From Psococerastis gibbosa (taxonomy: Eukaryota; Arthropoda; Insecta; Psocodea; Psocidae): a stretch of 64,000 nucleotides of DNA. Below the pieces are notes generated by a model. The model did no database searches. It saw nothing but the letters and a program-made list of their open reading frames with translations, and was not told the DNA's origin. A program made the position numbers and the translations under genes. The DNA lies in assembly GCA_963971405.1 (NCBI GenBank), contig OZ020490.1, positions 11,208,874 through 11,272,873 on the forward strand, written 5' to 3'. This document shows, piece by piece, positions 1 through 10,830 of this stretch. Within the stretch, counting starts at the first letter, position 1; each line of letters begins with the position of its first letter.

Positions 1-459
1 TTTAGTAAGTAGTCTACTATGCAATTTCTCAAATGTCTCTCTCGACCAAAATTAGGTGCAATGAAAAAGGCCCTAACTTCACTCATTCTCAAAATTATAT
101 TTTTGACCTTCTCGAATCCACATGAGCAACACAACGTTTCGTGGCAGCAGAAGACCCTAAATCCAAGTATTGATATTACTTTAGGTATACATGTCTATAA
201 TATATAGCTATACTTTCAGATACAAAAAGAATTTACTACAATATTAATGTACTAAATTATACGTCTCCTGAAGAAGTTTGTTTGCTGAAATTAGTGCCTT
301 TTTTTCTTTAGTGCGGCAATATAATGGGAAACAATTTATGGGCATATGTAGCCAAATGCGACTAAGTAAGTAAAGCTCTACGTTTTTCGCGTACTGTCGA
401 TTCTCAAAATTTTGCGGCCCAGAAATCTTGATAATGACAGGTTTTGCTGTTGTTAACAG

Positions 460-3400
460 GTCGCAATGGCTGTGGTAGCTGTAATAGGAGTTGTTCTGTA
501 CCGAATGTCTGTCATGGCGGCCCTCAGTGTTTATGGCGACAAAGTGAGTTCTAGCTACGCCATTTTGTTTACTACTGCCACTGCTGCTTCTATCAATTTA
601 TGCTGTATTGTACTGTTTAATTGGGTAAGTTAAAATTAGCTTTTTAGCTTCTTTGACTTCACTGGTAACAGCATTGATAATTTTGAAGGAGCCTCGATAG
701 TGACTAGTCCTTTTCAGTTAAAGCAACAGAAAGAGTTCCATCAATGATAGTCAGCGGCTGCGGCTGTACAAAATGATGTTTTCATTTAAATTCTTCTTAT
801 TAAACTATTTAACTATTTAATATTTCAGATGTACACATATCTGGCAGAATACTTAACGGAGCTTGAGCTGCTACGCACACAAACCGAATTCGATGATTCT
901 CTTACATTAAAAATCTACCTCCTACAGTTTGTCAATTACTACGCTTCTATTTTCTACATTGCTTTTTTCAAGGGAAAATTTATTGGTTATCCAGGTGCCT
1001 ACCGCAGGTTATTTGGCTACAGACAAGAAGAGGTAAGCTTTGAATTTAGGTCCATTAAGGGCAAATTGGACACCCCCCAGTGCATCATTTTTGTACCAAG
1101 TAAAATGAAATGTCAACTGTAAAGCTATCACAAAAGAAGAAATACCCCTTTTTTATGTATGATATGTGACGCCATTAAAACCGATTGGATTGGCTAATCG
1201 GTCTTACAAACGGACACATACCAAATACCTCAACGATCTATATCCAATGAGATTGTTGCGTAAGCTGCGACTACGCTACCTGTCAACTAGATCGCTCAGT
1301 GCTGTTGAGCAATAGTCGCAAGAAAATTACTAAAATGACTATTGTGACGGAATTGAAGTTACTAAAGGTTCCTTTTTATTAATTTCAGTGTAGCCCGGGC
1401 GGTTGCCTTATGGAACTTTGTATTCAACTAGGCATTATTATGGTGGGAAAACAAGGTGTAAACACTGCCTTGGAAATGTTTTTCCCGCTAATGTACAAAT
1501 GGATTAATATAAAGTGGCTGCGCTCTGAACTGCGAGGGAAACAGTCGGTTAAGGAGACCATGCGGTGGATGCGAGACCTAAGACTACTCGAGTGGGGCTC
1601 TAGGGGGCTTTTCGGGGAATATTTGGAAATGGGTAAGGCAATAATATCGTGACGTTAATGCCGAGGTGTGGATAAGCTGAGGGCAGTTAGTCAACTAGAT
1701 ACAGAAGCCGAGTTGCTGCTGATGGGTAGAAAACGGAAACTAAGATACTTCGGCCATGTGATAAGAAGTATCGTCTTCCGCATTTTATTATATTCTGCGG
1801 CTATTTCGTGTCTCCGCTATGGCGCGGTTTCCACCGACCTGCTAGTGCTAAATACAAATACGGTGACGTGGTAACAGACATTCAAGACTTAGGCGGGGTT
1901 TCCACCGACCTCGCATTGCAGAATGCAAATGACATTGACGGAAATTTGAATTTTTCTTTTTATAGAAATCTATTAAAATGTTTGTACTTAACATATCCCA
2001 TGAAGCCATTTTTTAATTTTAGTTTGTTTGTGATTTTACTCTATGATCATTGATCAATTTTAACAAACATTTCCGTCAATGTCATTTGCATTCTGCAATG
2101 CGAGGTCGGTGGAAACCCCGCCTAAGTCTTGAATGTCTCCTACCACGTCACCGTATTTGTATTTTGCACTAGCAGGTCAGTGGAAACCGCGCCTATGGGG
2201 AATGGGGATAAATCAGGATAAACGATATCTGGCGTGGCCTTGCGGTAGATGATGATACACAGTATACATTGATTATTTTAATCGGCAAATATGCTATGCA
2301 TTACTGTCCAAAGCTATGAGGAATAGCAATTTGCAATGAGGGGATGTATTCCTTGTGAGAGTTTCCTTGGTGACTTCGTGGAACTTGGAGAACATCATGA
2401 GTAGAGGAAGAAGAACGCAATGATCCACAGTAAAACACTTTAATAGTGACCGGTTTCGGATAAAATCCATCATCAGGGGATGTATTGTACAATACCATGA
2501 AGGGAAGAAATATTCGCGGCAGTAGAAATTATGGTCACCTTAGTTTACTAGCCTATAAATCAGTCCAAGCACCCATGTATCCCAACACTAATTGATAGTT
2601 GTATGGATACAACTTTAAAAAAAAAAACGAGACAAAATTTGAGGAATGCTCTCGAAATAGAATTAACTTCACATAAAATTGATTTAACATTGGGTATATA
2701 ATCAAATATTCCAATTATACATTAATAAATATTAAAAACCATATTAATATTATATAAGTCCACAATGAGCTTGATGTGAGTATACCTTAAAGGTATTTCT
2801 CTTTTCAGTGCTGCAGTATGGGTTCGTCACTATTTTCGTTGCTGCCTTCCCACTCGCTCCCTTGTTTGCTCTTCTTAACAATGTGTTCGAAATGCGTCTA
2901 GACGCCAAAAAATTGCTCACATTCTATCGTCGTCCCGTCACGCAGCGCGTTAGGGATATCGGTGTTTGGTTTCGCATTTTAAACTCTATTGGCAAGTTGG
3001 CCATCATCACAAATGTGAGTATAGATAGATAATAGATCGAAATTGATAATAGATCGAAATTGATAATAGATAGCATTGAAAGAGAAAGTCTTAGATAGTA
3101 TTGACGAGAGAAGACCAACGTAGATGTTCTCGAGGAAAAAACTAAGAGAGAACTGAAGTATTAAATGAAGCGTTCACATGCAGGATCGAGAGGGATTGAC
3201 AAAGAGATGAGGTTAGGGAAATAGCTGAGAGGAAGTCGAGAATTAAATGAAGCGTTCAAATGCAGGATCAGAGAAAGAGAGGGGGGGGGGGGGGATTGAC
3301 GAGGACATGTTCGGGGCAAGATTTGAGTAGAGAAGTCAATAATTAAATGATTTGTTGTTGTTTTTTGTTCGAATGTATGTTCAGAGTGAGGCATTGTCGA

Positions 3401-6400
3401 AATGTGGTTGGGGAAAGAACCGAAAGAGAAGTCAAGAATTAAAGAACCGTTCCGAGTTTACTCGAACATGCTTTCCAATTTATCAAGTAGTAGCTAGAGA
3501 AAATGAGTAATTTCATGCTAAATAATTGTCCTATGGTTAAATTTCCGATATCTCGGGGGGGGGGGGGGGGGGGGGGGGGGTTGTCCACCTGACGTCACTG
3601 GAGGTGAGGTAAATTCTAGATAGGTCAGACCAACACATTATCACACAGCAATACTGGCAGGGCACGCAATGCATTTGACCGTGAATTTTCTAACATTTTT
3701 TCAAAAACATTTTTTTTGCACAATACCAAATAGTTTTTTGGGAAAGCAATCTGTCCGGCTTCGTTACTAAATTTAACACCTAAAACATGCCCGAAGGTGG
3801 AAATCATCAATGAAAAGGTTTCGTAGAAAAATTATTTTTTAGTCATTTTTCATTACAATTTAGTTATTTTTATTTTTTTACCCCCAGAAGCAAACTATCA
3901 AGGGGCAAGTAACCCCCCGCATTTTTTCAACATTAATAGCGACTACAATACATGTGAATTTAAAAGAAATCGTTGGAGCCGTTTTTGAGAAATAATTTTT
4001 TTAGACGTTTTTTTTGGAGGTTATTGAAAATAAAACCCCCGCAAATTGAGATAGCCCAAAATAAAAAAAAACGTTCCCGAGGCATGATTTTTGTGAACCT
4101 ACATGCCGAATTTCATCAAAATCGACCGAGTAGTTTGCCCGGAAATCGACGAACAGACAGACAGACATTTCGTAAAAACCAAATTTGGACCATCACAAAG
4201 CTTTCCTTATACAACTCAGATTCAAAAAGGTTGGACCACCCTTATTCACGATGCATTTCAGTTTTTATCTCTGTCAATTCGAATAATATATCATTTATTT
4301 GAATATAGAAAGTAGTCTAACTATTCCTCAATCAAATGAGAAAAAATTCTCCTTATCAGGTTTAAAACCTATCTGACAAGACAGCTTTGCTCAAACATAT
4401 GCTGAAATCATCAATTCAAAAAACCTGGACCACTACGTTTTCAATGTTTTGTTATAGTGTCTTTTGCATTAATAACTGCCTTAATGCGACGGGGCATGGA
4501 AGATACAAGAGCGACACAATCATCTGCAGTGAACGAATCCCAAATTTCTAATAAAATGGTCCTCAGTTCGTCCTTTGTCCGTACAAGAGTGGTTCTCAAC
4601 TTCTTCTTCATTTTTCCCCAAATATTTTCGATTGGGGAAAGGCCAGGGCTTGAAGGCCAAAGGAGAGGTTTAATATCATTATTTTGAAACCATGCCTTAG
4701 CGATTCGGCCGGTATGGCAAGTTGCGCGGTCTTGCTGAAATATAAAATTCCCATTCGACACCATCTTTGTAAGGAAAGGCTTCAAACTGTCCTCCAAAAT
4801 CTTAATGTACGTCTACCCATTAACAGTACCCTCAACAAAATGAAATACACCTGTTCCTGATGCACTCATACACCCAAACTTCACGGTTTTCTTGATACAG
4901 TGGGGCTTGATTTCCTCGTCAGATATTCGCAATATGCGCTTAGATCCAGCAGAAAGCAAAGTTAGTTGAAATCGGGCCTCATCGCTACAAATGATCTTTT
5001 TCCAGTTCTGTTCAGTCCAATTCACCCTCTCTCTTGCCCAAGCAAATCTCCTCTTTATCTGTACAGGTGTCAATAGGGGTTTCCCCGTGGCAGTGTAAAA
5101 ACCATAGCGGGCAGAATGGATTCGTCTAACTGTAGTACTGCATGTAAGCAATGTGCATTTTTTTTCAAGCTTGTCTGGATGTTCACGGAAAGAACAACGC
5201 TAAGTGGTCCAAGATTTTTGATTCGGTTAATTATGCACCTTCTCTCGAAAGTGTCGGGGAATCGATGAAAAACTAACGGATCTAAATTGAATTGATCAAA
5301 TGTCATTAAGGGAGTATCTGGATAATTTCCAGAGTAAACTCAGCGACTTACAATTTGTGTTAACAGAGATAAAAATTGAAATGCATTGTGAATAGAGGTG
5401 GTCCAACCTTTTTGAATCAGGGTAGTACTACGTATAAATTGGAAAGCAATAAAACGTTTAAAATCAAAATGAGGTCTTAACGTTATTAGATGAGAGAGGT
5501 AACGGTTGAAACACGATGACATGATGTGCAATATCTGAATGTTTTCTATAACTTTTCAGGGCCTTATCATAGCGTTTACGTCTGAATTTATACCGCGGCT
5601 GGTGTATAGGTTCCACATCAGTGAAAATCAGACATTAGACGGCTATCTCAACCACTCTCTGGCCTATTTCGATGTCAACCATTTCGCGAACGGTTCTCAG
5701 CCGCACAACTCCCTATATAATGTCGCCTACTGCAGGTAACAAACATAATGCAGTAATATCGAAATCACTTCATATGCTAGTTAAGTGAAATCAATAAATT
5801 ATAATCAATATTTAATCAAGGAAGCAAATAGTTTTAGCATCATTAATAAATGCAATAGAAATAATAGATACGTTTCCGAAACCACACACCCTGCCAAACT
5901 TAATAGGGGACAAGCATGGGCCGGTCACGGCAACGTTAAGCTTTCTAAGCAAGACCGGAGTCATGCCCCACCTGTAGACAAACTCAGGAAAACCATTCTA
6001 AACAACCCATGACTTACACACACACACACCGACCGGCGCAAATACTAGAAAGAGTCCCGCGCCAAAAAAGAAAAAAAAATAGAACCCACGTTCAATGCCT
6101 TGCTTACCAATACTGAGAAGCCCGTCACGTAGTGTCTAGGTAACACGACAAGGTTGTGGGTTCGAGTCCCACCACTTGATTCTCTAATTTCGGATATAAC
6201 ATCCTGAGGAGGTTGCCTCTTCAACTTTAGTCAATTTAATGACTTTATTATATAGGCTTACCGTAAATACTACAATTAAAATTTATAGCCTAATTAAATG
6301 TAATGGGAATAGGTTCAAATTTGAAATAAAAATATCATTAGGTCACACATTACTTCTAGAATGATCAGCACCCTGTAGCAGTCTTTAATATAGTTATTTC

Positions 6401-7349
6401 AGGTTCAATGTCTAACTGGCGTTCCATTATTTTAAGGTACCAGTCCTACCGCGAGCCTCCCGGATCTGATAGAAAGTACCAGCACACCAGTATGTACTGG
6501 CACGTGCTCGCAGCTAGGCTAGCTTTTGTCGTCGTATTTGAGGTAAGTTGCATGCTCTTTTCCATTCACTTTAAGTGTCTGAACTATTATATAAAATCGT
6601 CTCATTTATAACTTTGTAATATTTTGAACACATCATAATGAGAGTTAACTTTGTAAAATATCACATAAAAACTTGAGAATGACAATCTGCCGAAACCGGT
6701 CGTGACGATATTTTTATGTTTTATATGCTTTTGTGTGATATTTTACAAAGTTCTTTTCCTTCTTTTTTTCTTCTCTCTTCCTCTCTTGTTTCTTCTCTAT
6801 TTAATTTTAAGCATCTATCAATAATTAATACAATATTTTTGTTTTTTAAGGTTAGCATGAAAAGAAGACTTTATAGTCTTATTGTTCGTTTTTTTTTTTT
6901 TTTTTTTGCAATAAACTCCTTTTCAATTCAATTCAAAGTTAACCCTCATTATAATGTCTGATCTATTGCAGTATACTTCTTGTTAGTTTCTCAACCAATT
7001 CAATAGGTCTCCCCCCGCCAGCTCTCTTCTCATCGTTTCATATCTAATCCTACCCCTTCTTTGCCTCTGACCGGCTGTTGTGATTAACATAATCTCTACC
7101 TCTTTTATCTTTCATAGGCGAACACTATTATGAAATATAATTTATTTTCAGAATATGGTTCTCATTGTAATGCTGCTGGTACAGTGGTGCGTCCCGGATG
7201 TTCCGGCCGCATTACGCGACAAAATCCGAAGGGAAGTGTACATTACTAACGAAATTATCATTGAACAGGAAATGATACGGGCCAGGAGGGCAGAAAATAC
7301 GCCTCTACCAGCGAAAGAAGGTCCTCTCTACGCACAACTAATATGGTAG
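460..7349 (+). CDS. Anoctamin (TMEM16 family), C-terminal half, 7 exons
   Basis: Membrane protein of the Ca2+-activated chloride channel / phospholipid scramblase family. Exons read from splice signals, with phases that chain: 460-624, 829-1032, 1389-1632, 2809-3014, 5560-5735, 6437-6542, 7152-7349. Landmarks in order: [11 protein letters not shown] and the EECSPGGC turn (exons 2/3), GKQ..N...E (TM6), EYLEMV spanning exons 3/4 (TM7), [12 protein letters not shown] (TM8), EFIPRLVY (exon 5), YREPP and AARLAF (exon 6), VPDVP (exon 7). The six family Ca2+ ligands (Asn and Glu in TM6, two Glu in EYLE, Glu and Asp in E-M-R-L-D) are all present. The N-terminal cytosolic half and first membrane segments must lie upstream of base 1. 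Exon 7 reads to a TAG at 7347-7349, but a GT donor overlaps the stop, so the true C-terminus is uncertain. The subfamily was not resolved. Confidence 0.95.
1668..1770 (+). pseudogene. LINE C-terminal fragment (RTE-like)
   Basis: Just after anoctamin exon 3 the sequence reads [19 protein letters not shown], the 'K-R-x-L-x-x-F-G-H-V-x-R' block found at the C-terminal end of RTE-type reverse transcriptase proteins. No start, no catalytic part, short: a dead fragment in the intron. Confidence 0.6.
1821..2193. mobile_element. Nested Harbinger-like MITE, copy A1
   Basis: A 373-bp foldback in the third anoctamin intron. The ends read GGCGCGGTTTCC and its reverse complement, flanked by a 3-bp direct repeat TAT. 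An inner foldback starting GGCGGGGTTTCC lies about 70 bp inside. The 3-bp target duplication and GGC-start termini suit the PIF/Harbinger superfamily; superfamily placement is inference. Confidence 0.85.
2448..2477 (-). ncRNA. Hammerhead-ribozyme-like core, intronic
   Basis: The minus strand contains CTGATGA, a short GGAT/ATCC hairpin, then GAAACC-GGTC. These are the invariant parts of a hammerhead core with a tiny stem III. Similar CTGATGA...GAAAC cores are known in Penelope-like retroelements. A pairing stem I was not evident here, so activity is doubtful. Confidence 0.35.
3445..5450 (+). repeat. Repeat family G, copy 1, split by a Tc1 element
   Basis: Copy of an approximately 800-bp dispersed repeat running from the GAGTTTACTCGAACATGC end through a 26-base G run (3555-3580) and the CAGACAGACAGACATTTCG segment to TATACTACGTATAAATTGG. 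Another copy lies inverted at 43185-44215 and a partial one at 33765-34315. The 4212-5425 interval is foreign to the repeat. The apparent ORFs in it are not genes. Confidence 0.85.
4212..5425 (-). mobile_element. Tc1-type DNA transposon with broken transposase
   Basis: A 1214-bp element with inverted ends (CAACTCAGATTCAAAAAGG on the left; CTACCCTGATTCAAAAAGG as the complement of the right) between two TA dinucleotides (4210-4211, 5426-5427). The ends stay similar for about 65 bp. Transposase is on the minus strand. The DDE residues are present: Asp in [11 protein letters not shown], Asp in [11 protein letters not shown], Glu in LSPIENIW; spacing of the last two is the Tc1 D34E type. It is inactive: an in-frame TAG at 4813-4815 and a frame change near 5150 in the N-terminal part. 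Confidence 0.92.
6126..6185 (+). repeat. tRNA-derived SINE head
   Basis: GGGTTCGAGTCCC (about 6158-6170) is a perfect RNA polymerase III B box, and a weak A-box-like stretch precedes it (CACGTAGTGTCTAGG). The rest does not fold as a tRNA with a CCA-ready acceptor, and AT-rich sequence follows, so a SINE is more likely than a tRNA gene. Confidence 0.5.
6647..6752 (+). ncRNA. Hammerhead-like motif inside a 19-bp perfect inverted repeat
   Basis: Arms 6647-6665 and 6734-6752 pair perfectly. Between them lies CCGAAACCGGTC (about 6690-6701) preceded by a degenerate TGA-containing stretch. This is the layout of a type-I hammerhead (stem I open, tiny stem III). The CTGATGA box is degraded here (CTTGAGAATGA), so this copy is probably dead. 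Confidence 0.35.
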
Positions 7350-10300
7350 GTAGTTATTAAGTGGCGTAAAGACCCGCATAGGGCAAAGGTTTATATTTAC
7401 TATAAAATATGGACGCAGTGCAGCTGGTCTTGGTGAGATTAATGTTTTGACTGCACCCCCCACCATCACCAAATGGCAATGAGATTAACGTTTACTTATA
7501 AAAAATGTGTGCTTTCGACACTTGAACGATAGTTTCTGGAGGACGATTTTTTTTCTCTCAATTTGACATCAAATTAATGGATTTCTACTAATGTAATTCG
7601 AAACACGATCTATTTCAAAGTACAAATCCAGTTTACCGTAGCTTACAGCTTACCGTAGAAAGCCATTCATTGGCAGTTACTGGCTGTTACAGTATATGAG
7701 ACAGATACAGAATGCGCCAAGGTTTCACTCCGGTTCATGTTTATCTTCTTGACCACCATTTAGCCCTTTTCTTTAGATATTTCCCTGAGATAACAAGATT
7801 AACTAGTTTGCCGTTCAATTCAATAGTTCAATGGCCTACATACTGCATATAGGTGCGTTTGATTATTTATGGCAAATTTTCATAGTTGAGAGACATACAC
7901 AAACTTCTATTTAGTCATTTACATTTTTTTTGTCTATTCTCAGCTTCTTTCACTAGCATGCATTCGCTCGAGATATCTATTGTAATTTAAAATCTTTGCA
8001 GATTTTTACGAGTTTTCGGTTTTACTGTTGCAGTGGAAAGACAATGACGACAAGACAAGAGCATGGCAGCGGTGATGACATCACAGCAGTTTAGTTTTAA
8101 GCCGAACCCTGTACCTCTTTTATCTTACAGTGTTTAAGAATTCACCTGCTTAAATATCCGGGAGATTAACTATCTGGAGTTTTGTTAACTAAACTCGACT
8201 ACAAATTTTAGGGTGTGCCGGAAAAAGGTGTTAAGTTACATTTAAAAAAGAAATTCTACTATATGTAGCCTTCTTCTAACGGACCCTTCAATTGTAAAAT
8301 CGGAAACAGTATGTTTTTCGAGAAAAAAAGAAATGAATACAATGGAAAATTACTTTACTCATGTACAGATATACAATCACGTACAGATTGTAAAGATATT
8401 CTATATGAAGCCATACGTGTGTGAATCAGACATTTGCTTGGGAAAAATGGCAGCTCAATCCTTAAATTTAAAATACCGTAATTTACATTTCTGTGTCATA
8501 GTTTTTTTTTAAGCCCGTGTGGCATTTTTGTTCAAGTTTCAGGGCTTTCTGTGCCATTGACATCCCGTTCTAGTTGTCAGTCTGTGAGGCAGCTCATAAA
8601 CACTAGATTTCTATGTAAGAGAAACCATTCCCTTCCCGCCAGAAAGTTTTTTTGAATCCTGGGCCCACTTGCTACGGCTTTTCAATGGCTGGTCATAGGA
8701 GACCTAGCGGATGGCCCCAGAAAAAAAAAACATTTTTTAGGGGGAAAGGGAAAGTCCCATCTCTCCTATATAGAACTCTTATAAACCATAGAAATGAAGG
8801 ATGTAATGATGTACTTCATCTCTATGCAATAAACACCTTGACTGTTATACATAGTAAAATAGACATAACACGTAGATGTAATCATAAGGATCAATAGCCC
8901 TCAAAGATTCATGTTAGCAGTAAGCATTGAAATAGAAATAGAGTTGGAATCTTTGCTCCGTAGTCCGTGCCATAACAATACTTTATGAACCATACATGCT
9001 TAGCAATGTAGACCTCTACGTAACACTTTCGGTTCCTATAAATATTAATTGTATAATCGCAGCTAATGGAAATCTTATGTAATGCATGTTTGTCCAATCA
9101 GCAGATCGCTGCTATTAATGACTGCCCTCAGACCATATAATACTCTAGACACGGCATTCTAGAATAGATGCACTGCATGAGAAAGTTGGGCACCAACATA
9201 AATGACGTCACCCGTTGGCAAAAGATTTATTTTTCACCAGTTACCTAGCAACAGAGATTACTGTGTAGTTAGGTAACCTGGAATGACTAGGCTAGTTTGT
9301 TTTTGAAATAATAACGTACTTCCAGACTGATCGTTAAAAGTTTCTAATTGAATATTTGAATATTAAATAAGTTTGACCACAGTTAAACAATGCTAACTCA
9401 CTCGAATTAATTAATTAATTAATTAACTAAACAAAACTTGCAAATAATATGTTTGACCGTGCTTTTGCGCTTTTTCCAGTGTGTGACGTCATTTTATGTG
9501 GGTCCTTCGAAAATCCAAACATGGCCTGCCTAGAGTATTATATGGTCTGCCTGTGCATACTGTAGCGGCCATGTTGCCGTCATGCCATCATGATGAATTT
9601 AAATTTATTCATAAGATCTCCATTGTTGGTTTTAGTGTCTTATGGTGGTGCAATAATTACCTGATTAGGTGCTTTAGCTAGGAATGTTTATATAAATTAT
9701 TTTTATGAAATTACTGATGAATCTCATCTGATTTTGCTGATATTATACTTGTTATTATTTTGCCTATTTATTTGACAATTTCATTCAATTTGATGATAAA
9801 AATAATACCCAATATCGTAGGGCGTAGGTTCTAAGCAAACATTTTTTTTTAATGCATTGTGATTTGATGAGCCCACATGCAATCTGGGTACCGTATATAT
9901 AGGTCTAGTAAATTATTCTAGCATATCGTGTCACCGTATACTGTTCCTTTGCTTAGGTTACTTTAACCAACCACCTGAAAATTAAAAGCCGAATTTAATT
10001 TCAAGACTTCTTGAGGCACTTTACAAAAAAAAAAACTTGTTGATTGGCATTTAATGTTGAAGCTGGCTGACTTAAATGCTCCATTAGTTTTTTATTTAGG
10101 AAGGTACCGTACTGTGGCCCTAAGCTCATTATATTTGATTCTTATAGCCTTAAGTGTCAAATTGCGTTCCTGTGGTTACATCATTCTTTTGCTTAGGAAA
10201 CTGAGGGTAAGATAAAATAAGTCTATATTTCATTACAATGGCGTAAATAATAAAATGTTAACACAATGCGAGGTAGTCTATCGCTAGAAATATTTCCAGC

Positions 10301-10830
10301 CTGTATTCAACCAGCTTATAGTAAATTGACGTTGTGGCCCATTACATCTTGTCAAATGTCAATAGATAGGTACTGTATTGGTAACATTGTTAAAGTAGGT
10401 AACTTAGATATCATATATTGTAGTACAGTATATATAATATATATACTACAATAATGTATCATATAGTATATGTAAAAACTATAAAAAAGGGAATATTTAA
10501 TAATAGGTAATTCGCGGATAATTTATGAGCGGCACCAAAAACTTATAGAGAAATTTCAAGCGGATTATATTTAATATTTGTCAAATAATTTGAAAACATT
10601 CCGCTAAAAAAGTTTAGCCAATCAAAACATAATAAACAAAATGTCAGTCATGATAGATTAAATGTAAAACGCTACGTGTTTGTTATGTTTAGCTTATGCA
10701 AAAAACTTTAAAATCACCAATTTTGTCATGGGTGGCAGCTGTGAGCCGGGGGTACACAAATAAAAAGAACAGAAGTGTCAAGTGTGTGCGTACGGCCACG
10801 ACGACGATAATTTTATTTTAACATTTAATC
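7350..10830. other. Gene-free interval between anoctamin and ENGase
   Basis: Between the anoctamin stop and the ENGase start I see no coding exon. It holds one foldback element (9129-9549), short A/T runs, and the AT-rich ENGase leader ending in a block of CG dinucleotides (about 10785-10810). No convincing promoter element was found. Confidence 0.6.
9129..9549. mobile_element. 421-bp foldback element, hAT-like ends
   Basis: Ends are perfect 20-bp inverted repeats beginning CAGACCATATAATACTCTAG. Weaker inverted similarity continues inward through a TGACGTCA-containing segment. The centre has a second hairpin with GTTACCTAGCAAC. No target duplication could be matched. No transposase: a non-autonomous element. 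Confidence 0.75.

Noticed and set aside
3973..4302. Open frame with [20 protein letters not shown], recurring at 34037 and 43254
   Set aside because: It is part of dispersed repeat G with (CAGA)n; each copy has different ends and frames, so the shared peptide reflects DNA similarity.
6126..6185. Possible tRNA gene
   Set aside because: The B box is perfect, but no acceptor stem or anticodon arm pairs properly and a SINE-like tail follows.
9232..9285. GTTACCTAGCAAC resembling an RFX X-box
   Set aside because: It lies in the hairpin centre of a foldback element and not near a transcription start.
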